Below are positions 34,251 through 47,180 of a DNA stretch of 48,374 nucleotides, in pieces. A model generated the notes under the pieces. That model worked only from the letters and a program-made list of their open reading frames with translations, was not told the DNA's origin and searched no databases. A program made the translations under genes and the position numbers. Positions within the stretch are counted from its first letter, which is position 1; each line of letters starts with the position of its first letter. Source of the DNA: Desulfuromonas sp. GTDB taxonomy: Bacteria; Desulfobacterota; Desulfuromonadia; Desulfuromonadales; Desulfuromonadaceae. The stretch spans positions 1 through 48,374 of the forward strand of contig JAGGYC010000156.1 of NCBI GenBank assembly GCA_021162745.1, written 5' to 3'.

Positions 34251-34283
34251 GTTGTCGGGTTACGTTCCGTTAACCCGACCTAC
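34251..34283 (-). repeat. REP-like palindromic repeat, copy 2
   Basis: In reverse complement this copy differs from the one at 5095-5127 at only a few bases. It follows the coaE stop by 18 bp and could act as a transcript-end hairpin. Confidence 0.7.
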
Positions 34284-34404
34284 CGTTATCAACGAAATAG
34301 CAGAGAGGTAACGTTTCCCACCAACAAGGTTCTGCATAACGGTGCCACGGAAAAAGTAAATACCGACTAAACAATCAAATTATTCAACGCTTCAGCTATG
34401 TAAA

Positions 34405-34600
34405 AGAATCAAATCAGTCGGTCTCAAGACCGACTTGCCGCCAAGGTGAAGCAAGACGGAAGGCGACTCATCGTAAGTGGATTTGCGACCCCCGGAGGGC
34501 CAGGTTTCAGGCGATTTCTTTGCCCATTTTCTTTGGGTCCAATAAAGAAAGTAGGTCGGCTGCGGGACGAAACCCGCGACCTTGGTCTTGATGTTTTTTC
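34405..34600. repeat. Dispersed non-coding repeat resembling a widespread family
   Basis: The stretch with TTTCTTTGCCCATTTTCTTT, AAAGAAAGTAGGTCGGC and GCGGGACGAAACCCGCGACC resembles a repeat that, as I recall, is scattered over many proteobacterial chromosomes. It has local hairpins but no gene. It accounts for most of the 34233-34676 gap. Confidence 0.5.
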
Positions 34601-34620
34601 CAATCACCGCACAACAAAAA

Positions 34621-34647
34621 AAGGCTTACGCAAAATGCGTAAGCCTT
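34621..34647. terminator. Terminator after the IclR regulator gene
   Basis: AAGGCTTACGCA and its exact reverse complement surround an AAA loop. The minus strand continues in a T run (rc of 34614-34620), and the plus side in TTAAAATTTTT. It lies 30 bp past the regulator's stop. Confidence 0.9.
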
Positions 34648-34676
34648 TAAAATTTTTCAGTGTGCTGTTCTCTCGT

Positions 34677-35459
34677 CTACTGACGGTAGCCCAACCGCGT
34701 CGATAGTGTTGCTGCAGCATCAATCACCAACGGCGTCAGTTCTTTTTCCATCCGCTCAGTGGTGAAGCGCATCGACGGCCCAGACAGGCTGATGGCGCCA
34801 ACAATGCGGCGTGTGTAGTCGCGAATCGGGGCGGCAATGCAACGTACGCCCGGATCCAGCTCTTCATTGTCCATGGCATAGCCATTTTCTACCACCAGCT
34901 TGAGATCCGCTTTAAGGGCATCGCGGGTTGCATGGGTCGTGGAGGTAAATGTCTGGAGATCTTTGGGCAGGAATGAGTCCATCTCCTCGTCGGACAGGTT
35001 GGCTAGATGAACCTTGCCGGCGGCGGTGCAGTAGGCCGGCAGCCGGGAGCCAACCCGGGAGACAACCCGGACGGTCATGTCGGTTTCGACGACATCGAGG
35101 TAGACGACATGGTTTTCTTTGAATATGGCTACGTAAGCTGTTTCATTACACTCTTCAACCAAGTTTTCAAGGGTGAGCTTGGCTTGGCGCAGCAGGCCCA
35201 TCTGCTTGATGAATGTTTGACCGAGTTCTAATGATTTAAGGCCGAGGCGGTAGTTTTCTGTTGCCTTGTTTTGCTCGATATAGCCACGTGATTCCAGCGT
35301 CGCCAGCAGCCTGAAAACGTTGTTTTTGTGCAGCTTCAGGCGTTTGCTCAGCTCGGTGACACCGAGTTCGTCCACCTCATCGTGAAATTGCTCAAGAAGA
35401 TCTAGGGCATGGGATACGGCCTGAATAATATATTCTGATTTGTCTTTTTTGGCGGGCAT
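34677..35459 (-). CDS. IclR-family transcriptional regulator
   Basis: A 260-residue DNA-binding regulator. The N-terminal winged helix-turn-helix (residues about 10-75, LGVTELSKRLKLHKNNVFRLL) precedes the IclR effector domain (about 80-255) with its hallmarks GSRLPAYCTAAGKVHLA and DNEELDPGVRCIAAPIRD. Members control carbon-source pathways (aromatic, glyoxylate, sugar acids). No target operon is adjacent; upstream are about 550 bp without genes. The effector cannot be predicted. Confidence 0.92.
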   Translation of the reverse strand: MPAKKDKSEYIIQAVSHALDLLEQFHDEVDELGVTELSKRLKLHKNNVFRLLATLESRGYIEQNKATENYRLGLKSLELGQTFIKQMGLLRQAKLTLENLVEECNETAYVAIFKENHVVYLDVVETDMTVRVVSRVGSRLPAYCTAAGKVHLANLSDEEMDSFLPKDLQTFTSTTHATRDALKADLKLVVENGYAMDNEELDPGVRCIAAPIRDYTRRIVGAISLSGPSMRFTTERMEKELTPLVIDAAATLSTRLGYRQ

Positions 35460-36012
35460 GGTGACGTCCCCTGCTTACGTATGAGTGGCTAGCTGTTATT
35501 TTATTATCGTGATGGCTTATGTATAGAAATGTTTTTCACTTGTCAAGCCTGCGTGGTAAGTAATGCGAAATCTGTTGCGATGGCAGAGCCTTTTGGTTTG
35601 TTTAGTTTTCAATTAGCGCCCATTGTGAATGGTTATCCCCTTTAGGTAGACCATGTTGAACGTGTTCTTGAAATTAGATTTTTAAAGAATATAGAATGTT
35701 GTTTTATAAGTGTCAAGTTGTTAAGTTGAAAAAGGGTTGACATGTAATCTTTAACTGAAAAATCCATGTTTAAATGGCAGGATAGGCGTGTGTATAAGAA
35801 TATAACAGATCGTAAAAAGCGTATACGGTGGCGGGGCTGTCTCTGGCTAAATTAACCGTGGTTTTCATGTTGCCAAAACAGATTATCATTTTTTTTAAGC
35901 ATTCAGGTCGAGGGATTTAGTGGCAACTCTGACTGGATTGTCAGAGTTGCCAGGCTTGTCAGTTGAAACAAGCAACATAAATGTAATGGGAATGGATGTG
36001 TTGCTGTGGGGT
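35460..36012. other. AT-rich region between IclR regulator and truD
   Basis: This region contains no convincing gene. It holds AT-rich stretches, a TTGACA hexamer (at about 35738) without a good -10, and a strong hairpin at 35921-35952. Confidence 0.5.
35921..35952 (-). terminator. Hairpin after truD, no T-run
   Basis: TGGCAACTCTGAC and its exact reverse complement flank a TGGATT loop, 60 bp past the truD stop. No T-run follows on either strand. Confidence 0.5.
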
Positions 36013-37233
36013 TTATCCGGTTGGTGAATTGTCCGATTTGGTGATTTCACGTAGTACGCTGGTGGCAAAACTACCTGCGGGAAGGGCAAAGCTCAGCTGC
36101 AGAACCTTCTCTTGTTCCTGTTGGCTGGCGTTGCACGACACCTGTTGCAGTGGGATACGTAATGGACGTCTCTCGCCGCTGACTTTTAGACCGGGCAGGC
36201 GATTGAACATGGTTTCATCCAACTGTTCTTTTTCGAGCAGGCTCTGTTCAAGGATTCCGGTCTGGCCGCTGGCGATCATCGCCTTGTGTCCCGGCAGCAG
36301 TCCTGTTGGACTGATTTCCAGCCGGTCCGCGCGCAGTTGTTCTGCCTGGTGGTCTTCAACCCTGAAACAGGCACCTTTGTCGTGGATATAGGTGATATCA
36401 CCGGGCCATAAGGTATCGAGGCTGTCGAGGCGCATCTGTACCTGACGATCAAACAGTTCAGATTGGTAGGCCGACAGATAGAGGCGCAGTAGTTTGCGTG
36501 GCAAGGCTAACACGGCCTGTCGATGGGTCTGTCCCTTGATCAGGCCATGGAGCAGGCGACGCTCATCGCGGAACCGACCCGGCAGGGCCGCGAGGGCGCC
36601 CTGATAGTCATCCTGTCGATAGGCCTGGGCGGCAAGTTGCCAGCGATTATTGGTGATTTTTTCCGGGTCACCGATGATCTGCTTGGCGGCTTCTGCAAAA
36701 TCCTCGCGAAGGATGGCACCACCAACCAGCTGGTTGTTGTCCATCACACCGTAGCGTTGTTCGCCAAAAAAATTGGGGACGCCGACATGTTCGAGAACGT
36801 GGAGGATATCTTTGGCGCGTGTTTCGGCGTCATCCACCACATCGTGGATCTGGATATGAAAGCGGTTGCCGCGCAGGTGCCCCAGCCGTAATTTATTGGT
36901 ATGGCGCTGGACATCGAGGATGGTGATCCCTTCCAGGTCCAGATCCCGGATGCGTTCTTCATCAATCAGCGGCAGTGAAATGTACTGGCGGGTGATGGCG
37001 CGGGCATCTTTGAGCCCGGCATAGCCGACCTCTTTTTCACGCACGCCGAGGGCGGTAGCGATGCGCTGCATCATGGCAAAGGTACTCATCCCATGCTTTT
37101 CAACGCGCAGGTAGAGGTGTTCTCCCTCACCGCATGGCTCGTAAGCGGGAATCTCTTCAACAATAAAGTCTTCCGGGGCCTCCTTGATCTGGCCACCGGT
37201 TCCGGGAAAGGCTGCTGTGAGGTAGTTTTTCAT
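36013..37233 (-). CDS. truD: tRNA pseudouridine(13) synthase TruD
   Basis: TruD isomerises uridine 13 of some tRNAs to pseudouridine. The 406-residue protein has the catalytic-Asp motif GYAGLKDARAITRQYIS at about 92-108, the early IKEAPEDFIVEEIP, GNRFHIQI, and NFFGEQRYG. The end lies in FATSVLREITKS. The start codon overlaps the last bases of trmB by 4 nt, so both tRNA-modification genes are translated together. Confidence 0.95.
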   Translation of the reverse strand: MKNYLTAAFPGTGGQIKEAPEDFIVEEIPAYEPCGEGEHLYLRVEKHGMSTFAMMQRIATALGVREKEVGYAGLKDARAITRQYISLPLIDEERIRDLDLEGITILDVQRHTNKLRLGHLRGNRFHIQIHDVVDDAETRAKDILHVLEHVGVPNFFGEQRYGVMDNNQLVGGAILREDFAEAAKQIIGDPEKITNNRWQLAAQAYRQDDYQGALAALPGRFRDERRLLHGLIKGQTHRQAVLALPRKLLRLYLSAYQSELFDRQVQMRLDSLDTLWPGDITYIHDKGACFRVEDHQAEQLRADRLEISPTGLLPGHKAMIASGQTGILEQSLLEKEQLDETMFNRLPGLKVSGERRPLRIPLQQVSCNASQQEQEKVLQLSFALPAGSFATSVLREITKSDNSPTG

Positions 37234-37928
37234 GCTTGATCCAGTATGTGGCGGTTACGAAAGCCCATTGCGGTGGTCGGCAGCAGGCTTGCATCTAGGG
37301 TGAAGTCACTGCGGCGGCGATGGTGCTGAAAATGTACCGGCAGGCCCTGGTCGAGAAAACGACGCATGTATTTTGACAGCGGATAACCGTCGAGGTTCAG
37401 GGTGTAAGGCTGGCCAAGTTGATTGGTGTAACCATCGATGGTCGGCAACAGTTCGGCAACCTGCTGAGCGTAATCTTGAACGTCCGTGACAAAATAAAGA
37501 TCTCCCTGCGGTTTCAGATAATGGAGCATCTGAGTGAGGAAGGTCTGGTTAACCAGTCGGCGGTCACGGTGACGCTTTTTGGGCCAGGGATCAGGGCAGT
37601 TGATGTAGATCGCTGACAGTAGATCGGGCCGACCAAAACGGCTGAATAGGTAGCGGGCTTCGATACGCATTACCCGGACATTTTCCACCGGGCTTACGTC
37701 GATACGGCGACAGCTCTTGTAGCAGCCCTTGTTGTAGATGTCGATGGCGAGAAAGTTCATTTCCGGCTGCTGGGCAGCACGCTGGACAATGAAGTCGCCT
37801 ACTCCACAGCCGATCTCAAGGGCGAGAGGTTGAATCTTTGGGAACAATTGGTTGAGATCCTGATCGGCGGGCAGTTTCCAGGCATCGATAAACGTGGGTG
37901 AAATGATTTCTATTTTGCGCTGAGTCAT
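37230..37928 (-). CDS. trmB: tRNA (guanine-N7-)-methyltransferase TrmB
   Basis: TrmB adds a methyl group at N7 of guanosine 46 in the tRNA variable loop, using S-adenosylmethionine. The 232-residue protein has the SAM motif ALEIGCGVGDF near residue 37, NFLAIDIYNKG, and the family signature INCPDPWPKKRHRDRRL at about 108-124. Its stop overlaps the truD start (ATGA). The operon start is at 37928. Confidence 0.95.
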   Translation of the reverse strand: MTQRKIEIISPTFIDAWKLPADQDLNQLFPKIQPLALEIGCGVGDFIVQRAAQQPEMNFLAIDIYNKGCYKSCRRIDVSPVENVRVMRIEARYLFSRFGRPDLLSAIYINCPDPWPKKRHRDRRLVNQTFLTQMLHYLKPQGDLYFVTDVQDYAQQVAELLPTIDGYTNQLGQPYTLNLDGYPLSKYMRRFLDQGLPVHFQHHRRRSDFTLDASLLPTTAMGFRNRHILDQA

Positions 37929-38326
37929 GATCTTATCCAGTGTTCTTTGTTGATCGCGTGAGCTTTATGGAAATTATATGAGTTGTTCTCTGTCGATTTT
38001 CGTGGCACCACAGTGACGAAATGTCGGGACACTAGCACAGCTCCCCGCTAAATGCAATCCAGCCGGGCGCCGTGGTGAAAGGGCCTGTCTGGGCGCCGTT
38101 ATTTAGCTTAATGGGGGGTGCTTTATTGAGGGATGCTGGAGTGTTTCAGATGGAAAAATCTTGTATTCGTGGGACGGCATCGTTACTCTTACCTGTTGTG
38201 TTTATAGGTTAAGACAGGGCCCTCTCAGCGTAACACTGTTATTGTCGTTGATGGTGGCGGTGTTTGATGGCTGTAGTTTGTTGAAATTCCAGTGGCTGAT
38301 GGCCGCTTGTCAAGAAGGAGGGCGTT
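37929..38326. other. Region upstream of aroF without a recognisable gene
   Basis: About 400 bp separate the divergent trmB and aroF. Two nearby GGGCGCCG words (about 38068 and 38090) could pair or bind a regulator. A 62-residue frame at 38161-38349 overlaps aroF and has no ribosome site. Nothing else is seen. Confidence 0.45.
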
Positions 38327-39358
38327 ATGCTCATCGTCATGCATCATAGTGCGCAGCAGCGCGAAATCGAACAGGTAAGGGCGGCCGTTCAGGCAATGGG
38401 GTTACGGGCAGAACCGATCCCCGGTAGTGAGCGGACGGCGATTGGCGTCCTGGGTAATCAGGGCTATGTGGAGGATTCAACGATCCGCAATCTGCCCGGA
38501 GTACGTGAAGTGATCCATGTCAGTAAACCGTACAAGCTGGTATCGCGAGATTTTCATCCCGAGTCGACCCTGGTCACTGTTGGTTCCGTTGTTATCGGTG
38601 CCGGCAAGCCAACCGTGGTAATGGCCGGGCCCTGTTCCGTTGAAAGCGAGGAGCAGATGATGGCCAGCGCCGCCGAGGTTAAACAGGCCGGTGCCCATAT
38701 CCTGCGCGGTGGGGCTTTTAAACCACGTACCGGGCCCCATTCCTTTCAAGGGCTGGGTGTAGAGGGTCTGAAGTTGTTACGTCAGGCCGGTGATGCGGTG
38801 AATATGCCGGTGGTCACCGAGGTGATGCGTATCGGTCAGATCGATGATGTCTGTCGTTATGCGGATATGTTGCAGATCGGCGCCCGGAATATGCAGAATT
38901 TTGATCTGCTCAAAGAGGTGGGAAAACTCGATCATCCCGTACTGCTCAAGCGGGGGATGAGTGCGACCATTGAAGAGTTTCTGGCTGCTGCGGAATATAT
39001 CCTCGCCGAGGGCAACCAGCGGCTGGTTCTCTGTGAGCGTGGCATTCGCACCTTTGAGCGGGCAACGCGTAATACCTTGGATCTTTCGGTAGTGCCTCTG
39101 GTGCGGCAGCTGAGTCATCTGCCGATTATTGTTGATCCCAGCCATGCGACAGGAGTGCGTTCTCTGGTGCCGGTGATGTCGAAGGCTGCGTTGGTGGCTG
39201 GTGCTCATGGTTTAATGATTGAGGTGCATCATGATCCGGAACGGGCGCTGTGCGATGGCGCGCAAAGCCTGGATGGCCCAGCCTTCGCACAGTTGATGAC
39301 AGAACTGCAAGGCCTGCAGAACTTTTTAAGCTCAACGTCTGTAACGATGGGGATGTAA
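38327..39358 (+). CDS. aroF: 3-deoxy-7-phosphoheptulonate synthase (DAHP synthase, AroF type)
   Basis: It joins phosphoenolpyruvate and erythrose-4-phosphate in the first step of the shikimate pathway. The 343-residue protein is the COG2876 type: an N-terminal ferredoxin/ACT-like regulatory domain (1-about 75) and a TIM barrel with [50 protein letters not shown] and [16 protein letters not shown] stands before the ATG. It may be feedback-regulated through the N-terminal domain. A transporter gene follows. Confidence 0.95.
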   Translation: MLIVMHHSAQQREIEQVRAAVQAMGLRAEPIPGSERTAIGVLGNQGYVEDSTIRNLPGVREVIHVSKPYKLVSRDFHPESTLVTVGSVVIGAGKPTVVMAGPCSVESEEQMMASAAEVKQAGAHILRGGAFKPRTGPHSFQGLGVEGLKLLRQAGDAVNMPVVTEVMRIGQIDDVCRYADMLQIGARNMQNFDLLKEVGKLDHPVLLKRGMSATIEEFLAAAEYILAEGNQRLVLCERGIRTFERATRNTLDLSVVPLVRQLSHLPIIVDPSHATGVRSLVPVMSKAALVAGAHGLMIEVHHDPERALCDGAQSLDGPAFAQLMTELQGLQNFLSSTSVTMGM

Positions 39359-39363
39359 TAACA

Positions 39364-40701
39364 ATGACGATGAATACCCTGATGGCCAGTATCAACAGTT
39401 TCATCTGGGGGCCGGTGATGTTGGCGTTGCTGGTCGGTACCGGTGTGTTGCTGACTGTCCGCCTCGGCGGGTTGCCATTGCGCCAATTGCCCCATGCCCT
39501 GAAACTGGTGTTCAGTGGTACGGATGACGAGAGTGCCGAAGGGGATATCTCCCCCTTTCAAGCGCTGACGACGGCGTTGGCGGCCACCATCGGTACCGGT
39601 AATATCGCCGGTGTTGCGACGGCGATCTACCTCGGTGGTCCCGGTGCGGTGTTCTGGATGTGGGTATGCGCGCTGTTTGGTATGGCGACCAAATATGCCG
39701 AAGCCGTACTGGCCGTTCATTTTCGTCAGCATCTGCCCGATGGCACCATGCAGGGTGGTCCCATGCGTTATCTTTCCGAAGGGCTGGGTCAGAAATGGCT
39801 CGGTGTGCTGTTTGCCGTGATGGGCAGTATTGCCGCCTTTGGAATCGGTAGTATGGTGCAGTCCAATTCGGTGGCGGCGGCGCTGCAGAGCACCTTCGGC
39901 GTCGAGCCGATGATGACAGGTATTGTTCTAGCCGTGTTGGCCGCAGTGGTGGTGATCGGCGGCATTCAGCGCATCGGTCGTGTAACCGCTAAGCTGGTCC
40001 CGGTGATGGCTGTCCTCTATGTTGGTGCCGCGGCAATGATTCTGGTGATCAATGCCGATAGAATCCCCCAGGCTTTTTCGCTGATTTTTTCCCACGCTTT
40101 TACGCCGGCTGCCGGTAGTGGCGGTTTTGCCGGGGCCAGCGTAGCCATGGCGGTCCGTTTTGGTGTGGCGCGCGGCGTTTTCTCCAACGAGGCCGGCCTC
40201 GGCAGTGCGCCAATTGCTCACGCTGCGGCAAAAACCTCCAGTGCGGTGCGTCAGGGGCTGGTGGCCATGACCGGCGTCTTTTTCGATACCATTATCGTCT
40301 GCACCATGACCGCTCTGGTGATCCTCACTTCAGGGATATGGGATAGCGGCCAGAGTACAAGTGCCTTAACGGCGCTAGCGTTTCAGAGCGCATTGCCGCA
40401 GGCGGGTGGAGTGATCGTCACCGTGGCCCTGGCGGTGTTTGCCTATTCGACTATGATCGGCTGGGCGTATTATGGTGAGCAATGTATTGAATATGTCTTC
40501 GGGCTTCCCGCCCGGACACCGTATCGTTATCTGTTTTGCCTTGTCATTGCCTGGGGGGCGGTACAGAAGATCGCCTTCGTCTGGGATTTTTCCGATGCCA
40601 TGAATGGTGCCATGGCGATACCTAATTTGATCGGCCTGATAGGCTTGTCCGGCCTGGTTGTGCAGTTGACCCGCCAACATTTTTCCTCTTCAAAAGATTG
40701 A
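39364..40701 (+). CDS. Sodium:alanine/glycine symporter (AGCS family)
   Basis: The ATG at 39364 follows the aroF stop by 5 bp and gives 445 residues, the usual length; an earlier in-frame start inside aroF is unlikely. About ten membrane segments and the AGCS patterns ALTTALAATIGTGNIAGVATAI (written in part), AVLAVHFR, GGPMRYLSEGLG and SNEAGLGSAPIAHAAAKT are present. It would import alanine or glycine with sodium across the inner membrane. Its substrate preference cannot be set from sequence. Confidence 0.93.
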   Translation: MTMNTLMASINSFIWGPVMLALLVGTGVLLTVRLGGLPLRQLPHALKLVFSGTDDESAEGDISPFQALTTALAATIGTGNIAGVATAIYLGGPGAVFWMWVCALFGMATKYAEAVLAVHFRQHLPDGTMQGGPMRYLSEGLGQKWLGVLFAVMGSIAAFGIGSMVQSNSVAAALQSTFGVEPMMTGIVLAVLAAVVVIGGIQRIGRVTAKLVPVMAVLYVGAAAMILVINADRIPQAFSLIFSHAFTPAAGSGGFAGASVAMAVRFGVARGVFSNEAGLGSAPIAHAAAKTSSAVRQGLVAMTGVFFDTIIVCTMTALVILTSGIWDSGQSTSALTALAFQSALPQAGGVIVTVALAVFAYSTMIGWAYYGEQCIEYVFGLPARTPYRYLFCLVIAWGAVQKIAFVWDFSDAMNGAMAIPNLIGLIGLSGLVVQLTRQHFSSSKD

Positions 40702-40711
40702 TGATCTCCTC

Positions 40712-44685
<3,974 letters not shown>

Positions 44686-44715
44686 GTGTTAGCTATATGA
44701 CATGATTGCGATATT

Positions 44716-44742
44716 AAAACCCGGCTTAGGCCGGGTTTTTTT
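44716..44742 (+). terminator. Terminator after gdhA
   Basis: AAAACCCGGC pairs with GCCGGGTTTT around TTAG, with the T-run extending to 44742, 30 bp past the stop. Confidence 0.93.
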
Positions 44743-44747
44743 ATGCA

Positions 44748-44913
44748 TAGGAGACTGTCTGACTTAGCAAGAATCTACTACGAGATCATCTGATCCGCCC
44801 ATATTCCCGGACATTTCCGATAAATAGGCCAGCTATTCGCTCTCAAATGTCCGAAAATCTGTTCTCGAACAGCTAATTTCTCGCTACGATTCGCCAAGTC
44901 AGACAGTCTCCTA
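44748..44913 (+). repeat. Palindromic ~165 bp element, copy 3
   Basis: The ends are a perfect 18-bp inverted repeat, TAGGAGACTGTCTGACTT (44748-44765) with its complement at 44896-44913. The inner stem is CGGACATTT (44808-44816) / AAATGTCCG (44845-44853) with a nested AATAG/CTATT. It lies just behind the gdhA terminator and before the DUF2959 gene. Confidence 0.9.
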
Positions 44914-45037
44914 GGCTGGTGACTTGACCTGGATACTGTTAGTCCGTATCCTTGGAGGAATTTCAATCAATGATCTGCGGCTAAGTTTTACTGCGTTGTC
45001 TTTGAATCAGGATCAATCGAACATTAGAGGGGCGTCG

Positions 45038-45691
45038 ATGAATAATGGATTGAAGTGTAGTGTGGTAGTAATGGTCTGTCTACTGTGTGTCGGCTGTCAG
45101 GGTGTCTATTTTGCCGCTATGGAAAAAGTAGGCTATCACAAGCGTGATATTTTGATCAACCGGGTTGAAGATGCGCGCCAGGCGCAACAGGAAACCAAGG
45201 AACAGTTTCAATCGGCACTCGAAGTGTTTTCAGCCCTGACCGGTTTTGATGGTGGTGATCTTGAAGTTAAATATAACGATCTTAAAGCGGTGCTTGAGCG
45301 TAGTGAGGCGAAGGCGGATGAGGTCCATGAGCGGATTAATGCCGTTGAGGATGTTGCGGAAGCACTCTTTGATGAATGGCAGGATGAGCTCGGTCAATAC
45401 AGCAGTGCCAGCATGCGACGCTCCAGCGAACAACAGTTGCATGACACCCAGCGTCGTTGTCAGCGGCTGATTACCAGCATGCGCCGGGCGGAACGGAAGA
45501 TCGAACCGGTGCTGACACCGCTGCGTGATCAAGTGCTGTATCTTAAACACAACCTCAATGCCCGCGCTGTTGCCGCACTGCGTAATGAACTCAGCGATGT
45601 TCAGGGTGATGTCGCTCAGCTTGTCGCCGAACTAGAGCGCGCGGTGGATGAGGCGGATCGTTTTATCACCGATTTAGAAGCACAACGTTAG
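45038..45691 (+). CDS. DUF2959-family lipoprotein
   Basis: The ATG at 45038 behind GAGGGG gives 217 residues. It starts with a lipoprotein signal (LLCVGC, Cys20). The mature protein is almost wholly helical, starting YFAAMEKVGYHKRDILINRV and with EDARQAQQETKEQFQSALE, which is the pattern of DUF2959 proteins. Long heptads in both halves suggest a coiled-coil hairpin in the periplasm. The function of the family is not known. It is followed at once by a terminator and seems to stand alone. Confidence 0.85.
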   Translation: MNNGLKCSVVVMVCLLCVGCQGVYFAAMEKVGYHKRDILINRVEDARQAQQETKEQFQSALEVFSALTGFDGGDLEVKYNDLKAVLERSEAKADEVHERINAVEDVAEALFDEWQDELGQYSSASMRRSSEQQLHDTQRRCQRLITSMRRAERKIEPVLTPLRDQVLYLKHNLNARAVAALRNELSDVQGDVAQLVAELERAVDEADRFITDLEAQR

Positions 45692-45719
45692 ATTTGACGG
45701 TAAACAGAAAAAATGACAG

Positions 45720-45748
45720 CCCGCCGTTATGTTACGGCGGGTTTTTTT
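45720..45748 (+). terminator. Terminator after the DUF2959 gene
   Basis: CCCGCCGT pairs with ACGGCGGG around TATGTT and is followed by T7, 29 bp past the stop. Confidence 0.92.
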
Positions 45749-45832
45749 GTGGGAAGGATTGCTTGAGCTTATATTTTTGATATTAATTATTAATACGGGT
45801 GATACGAAGTGACGGTTGAATAAGGATGAGCA

Positions 45833-46852
45833 ATGGTGAGCGCAGATCGGGAAATAGAGCTGCTTCATGAATTGAAGCAGTTACGGCGGGAAAATCAGCG
45901 TCTGAGGTTGCTGAATAAGAAAATTATTCAGGAACGTGACGAAACTACCCGTACGTTCCGTGAACTGTTTGACAAGACACCCCACATTGCCGTGCAGGGC
46001 TATAGTCCCGAGCGCAAGCTGATCTACTGGAACCGTTATTCCGAAGAACTCTATGGTTATAGCCGTGATGAAGTCCTTGGCCGCAGCTGGGAGGATTTGT
46101 TTATTCCCGAAGAGATGCAATCTGCTGCGATCAACAGGATTGAACATTGGTTGGCGCAAGGGGGGGGGACGATGCCGGCGATTGAAGTGGTGCGCCGGCA
46201 TAAGGATGGCTCGGAGGTGCCGGTCTACTCACAATATGTTGTGACTCGAACCCTTAGCGGGGGGGCCGAGATCTATTGCCTGGATATCGATTTACAAGAG
46301 CTGAAGCGCTCCGAAGCGCTGCTGGAGAAAACCCTGATTCTTTCTGTAACGGATCCGCTGACGGGGTTGTATAACCGGGGCTATTATAATCAGCAGATTC
46401 TCCCGGAGATGCACCGGGCGCGTCGCGATGGTAAGTATCTGGTTTATGCCATGCTGGATCTGGATCATTTTAAAAAATATAACGACACCTATGGTCATCT
46501 CAAGGGTGATGAATTGCTGCGGAAAATCAGTAGTATCTTCCAACAGCAATTGTCACGTGCAGGAGATTATGTTTTTCGTATGGGGGGGGAGGAATTTCTG
46601 GTGCTGTACAGCACCAGTGACGAGAGTTCAGCGGTGGTGCTGTTGGAGAATTTACTGGTTGCAATTGAAGACCTTGATATCCCTCACGCCAACAATCTCC
46701 CCTATGGTCATGTCACCAGTTCGGCCGGTGTTTATCTCTATCATCCAGAAGATAATCTTTCTCCTGATGTGCTCTATGCGCGGGCAGACAAGGCGCTGTA
46801 TGCCGCCAAAGAAGCAGGACGAAACTGCGTCGTCGTTTATCAGTCGACGTAG
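45833..46852 (+). CDS. PAS-GGDEF protein, probable diguanylate cyclase
   Basis: The 339-residue soluble protein starts with a coiled coil (1-42) and a PAS domain (about 45-165, with NRYSEELYGYSRDEVLGRSWEDL), followed by a GGDEF domain (about 175-337). The active site is intact (FRMGGEEF near residue 250), and an RAGD inhibitory site five residues before it allows product feedback. It should make cyclic di-GMP under control of the PAS signal. AAGGATGAGCA precedes the ATG. The EAL remnant that follows on the opposite strand points to c-di-GMP turnover genes once being adjacent. Confidence 0.93.
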   Translation: MVSADREIELLHELKQLRRENQRLRLLNKKIIQERDETTRTFRELFDKTPHIAVQGYSPERKLIYWNRYSEELYGYSRDEVLGRSWEDLFIPEEMQSAAINRIEHWLAQGGGTMPAIEVVRRHKDGSEVPVYSQYVVTRTLSGGAEIYCLDIDLQELKRSEALLEKTLILSVTDPLTGLYNRGYYNQQILPEMHRARRDGKYLVYAMLDLDHFKKYNDTYGHLKGDELLRKISSIFQQQLSRAGDYVFRMGGEEFLVLYSTSDESSAVVLLENLLVAIEDLDIPHANNLPYGHVTSSAGVYLYHPEDNLSPDVLYARADKALYAAKEAGRNCVVVYQST

Positions 46853-46854
46853 CT

Positions 46855-47123
46855 GATTGCCGTTCTGCAGGGATGGTCTGGAGTGGCTCGGCATAATGGA
46901 AGCCCTGCAGGTAGTCACAGCCGATAGCGCCGGCTTTTTCAGCGGTTTCTTCATCAAAGACAAATTCGGCAACGGTTTTGATGCCAATCTTGGAGGCAAT
47001 CATGGTGACTGTCTCAGCGATGGTTGCAGCGACGTCGTTTGAGGTGATCCGGCGAATAATTGAGCCGTCAATCTTGAGATAATCGACATCCAGCATCATC
47101 AGCCGTTCGTAGTTGGAATGGTC
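46855..47123 (-). pseudogene. Remnant of an EAL-domain phosphodiesterase gene
   Basis: The minus-strand frame encodes the C-terminal part of an EAL domain: YERLMMLDVDYLKIDGSIIR, TVTMIASKIGIKTVAEFV and GCDYLQGFHYAEPL. The EAL motif itself and everything before it are missing, and no own start is present. The frame reads on into the antisense of the GGDEF gene without a stop, so the 3' end is lost as well. It is a broken gene that cannot make an active c-di-GMP phosphodiesterase. Confidence 0.8.
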
Positions 47124-47180
47124 GGGAAAGACGTTACACTTTGTTGAGCTGAATTTTTTTTTAAGGAATGGAGGTTTTCT

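Noticed and set aside
34446-34706. 86-residue frame downstream of coaE
   Set aside because: It lies in a dispersed repeat and a terminator; no coding signal.
38161-38349. 62-residue frame before aroF
   Set aside because: It overlaps aroF, has no ribosome site and no protein-like pattern.
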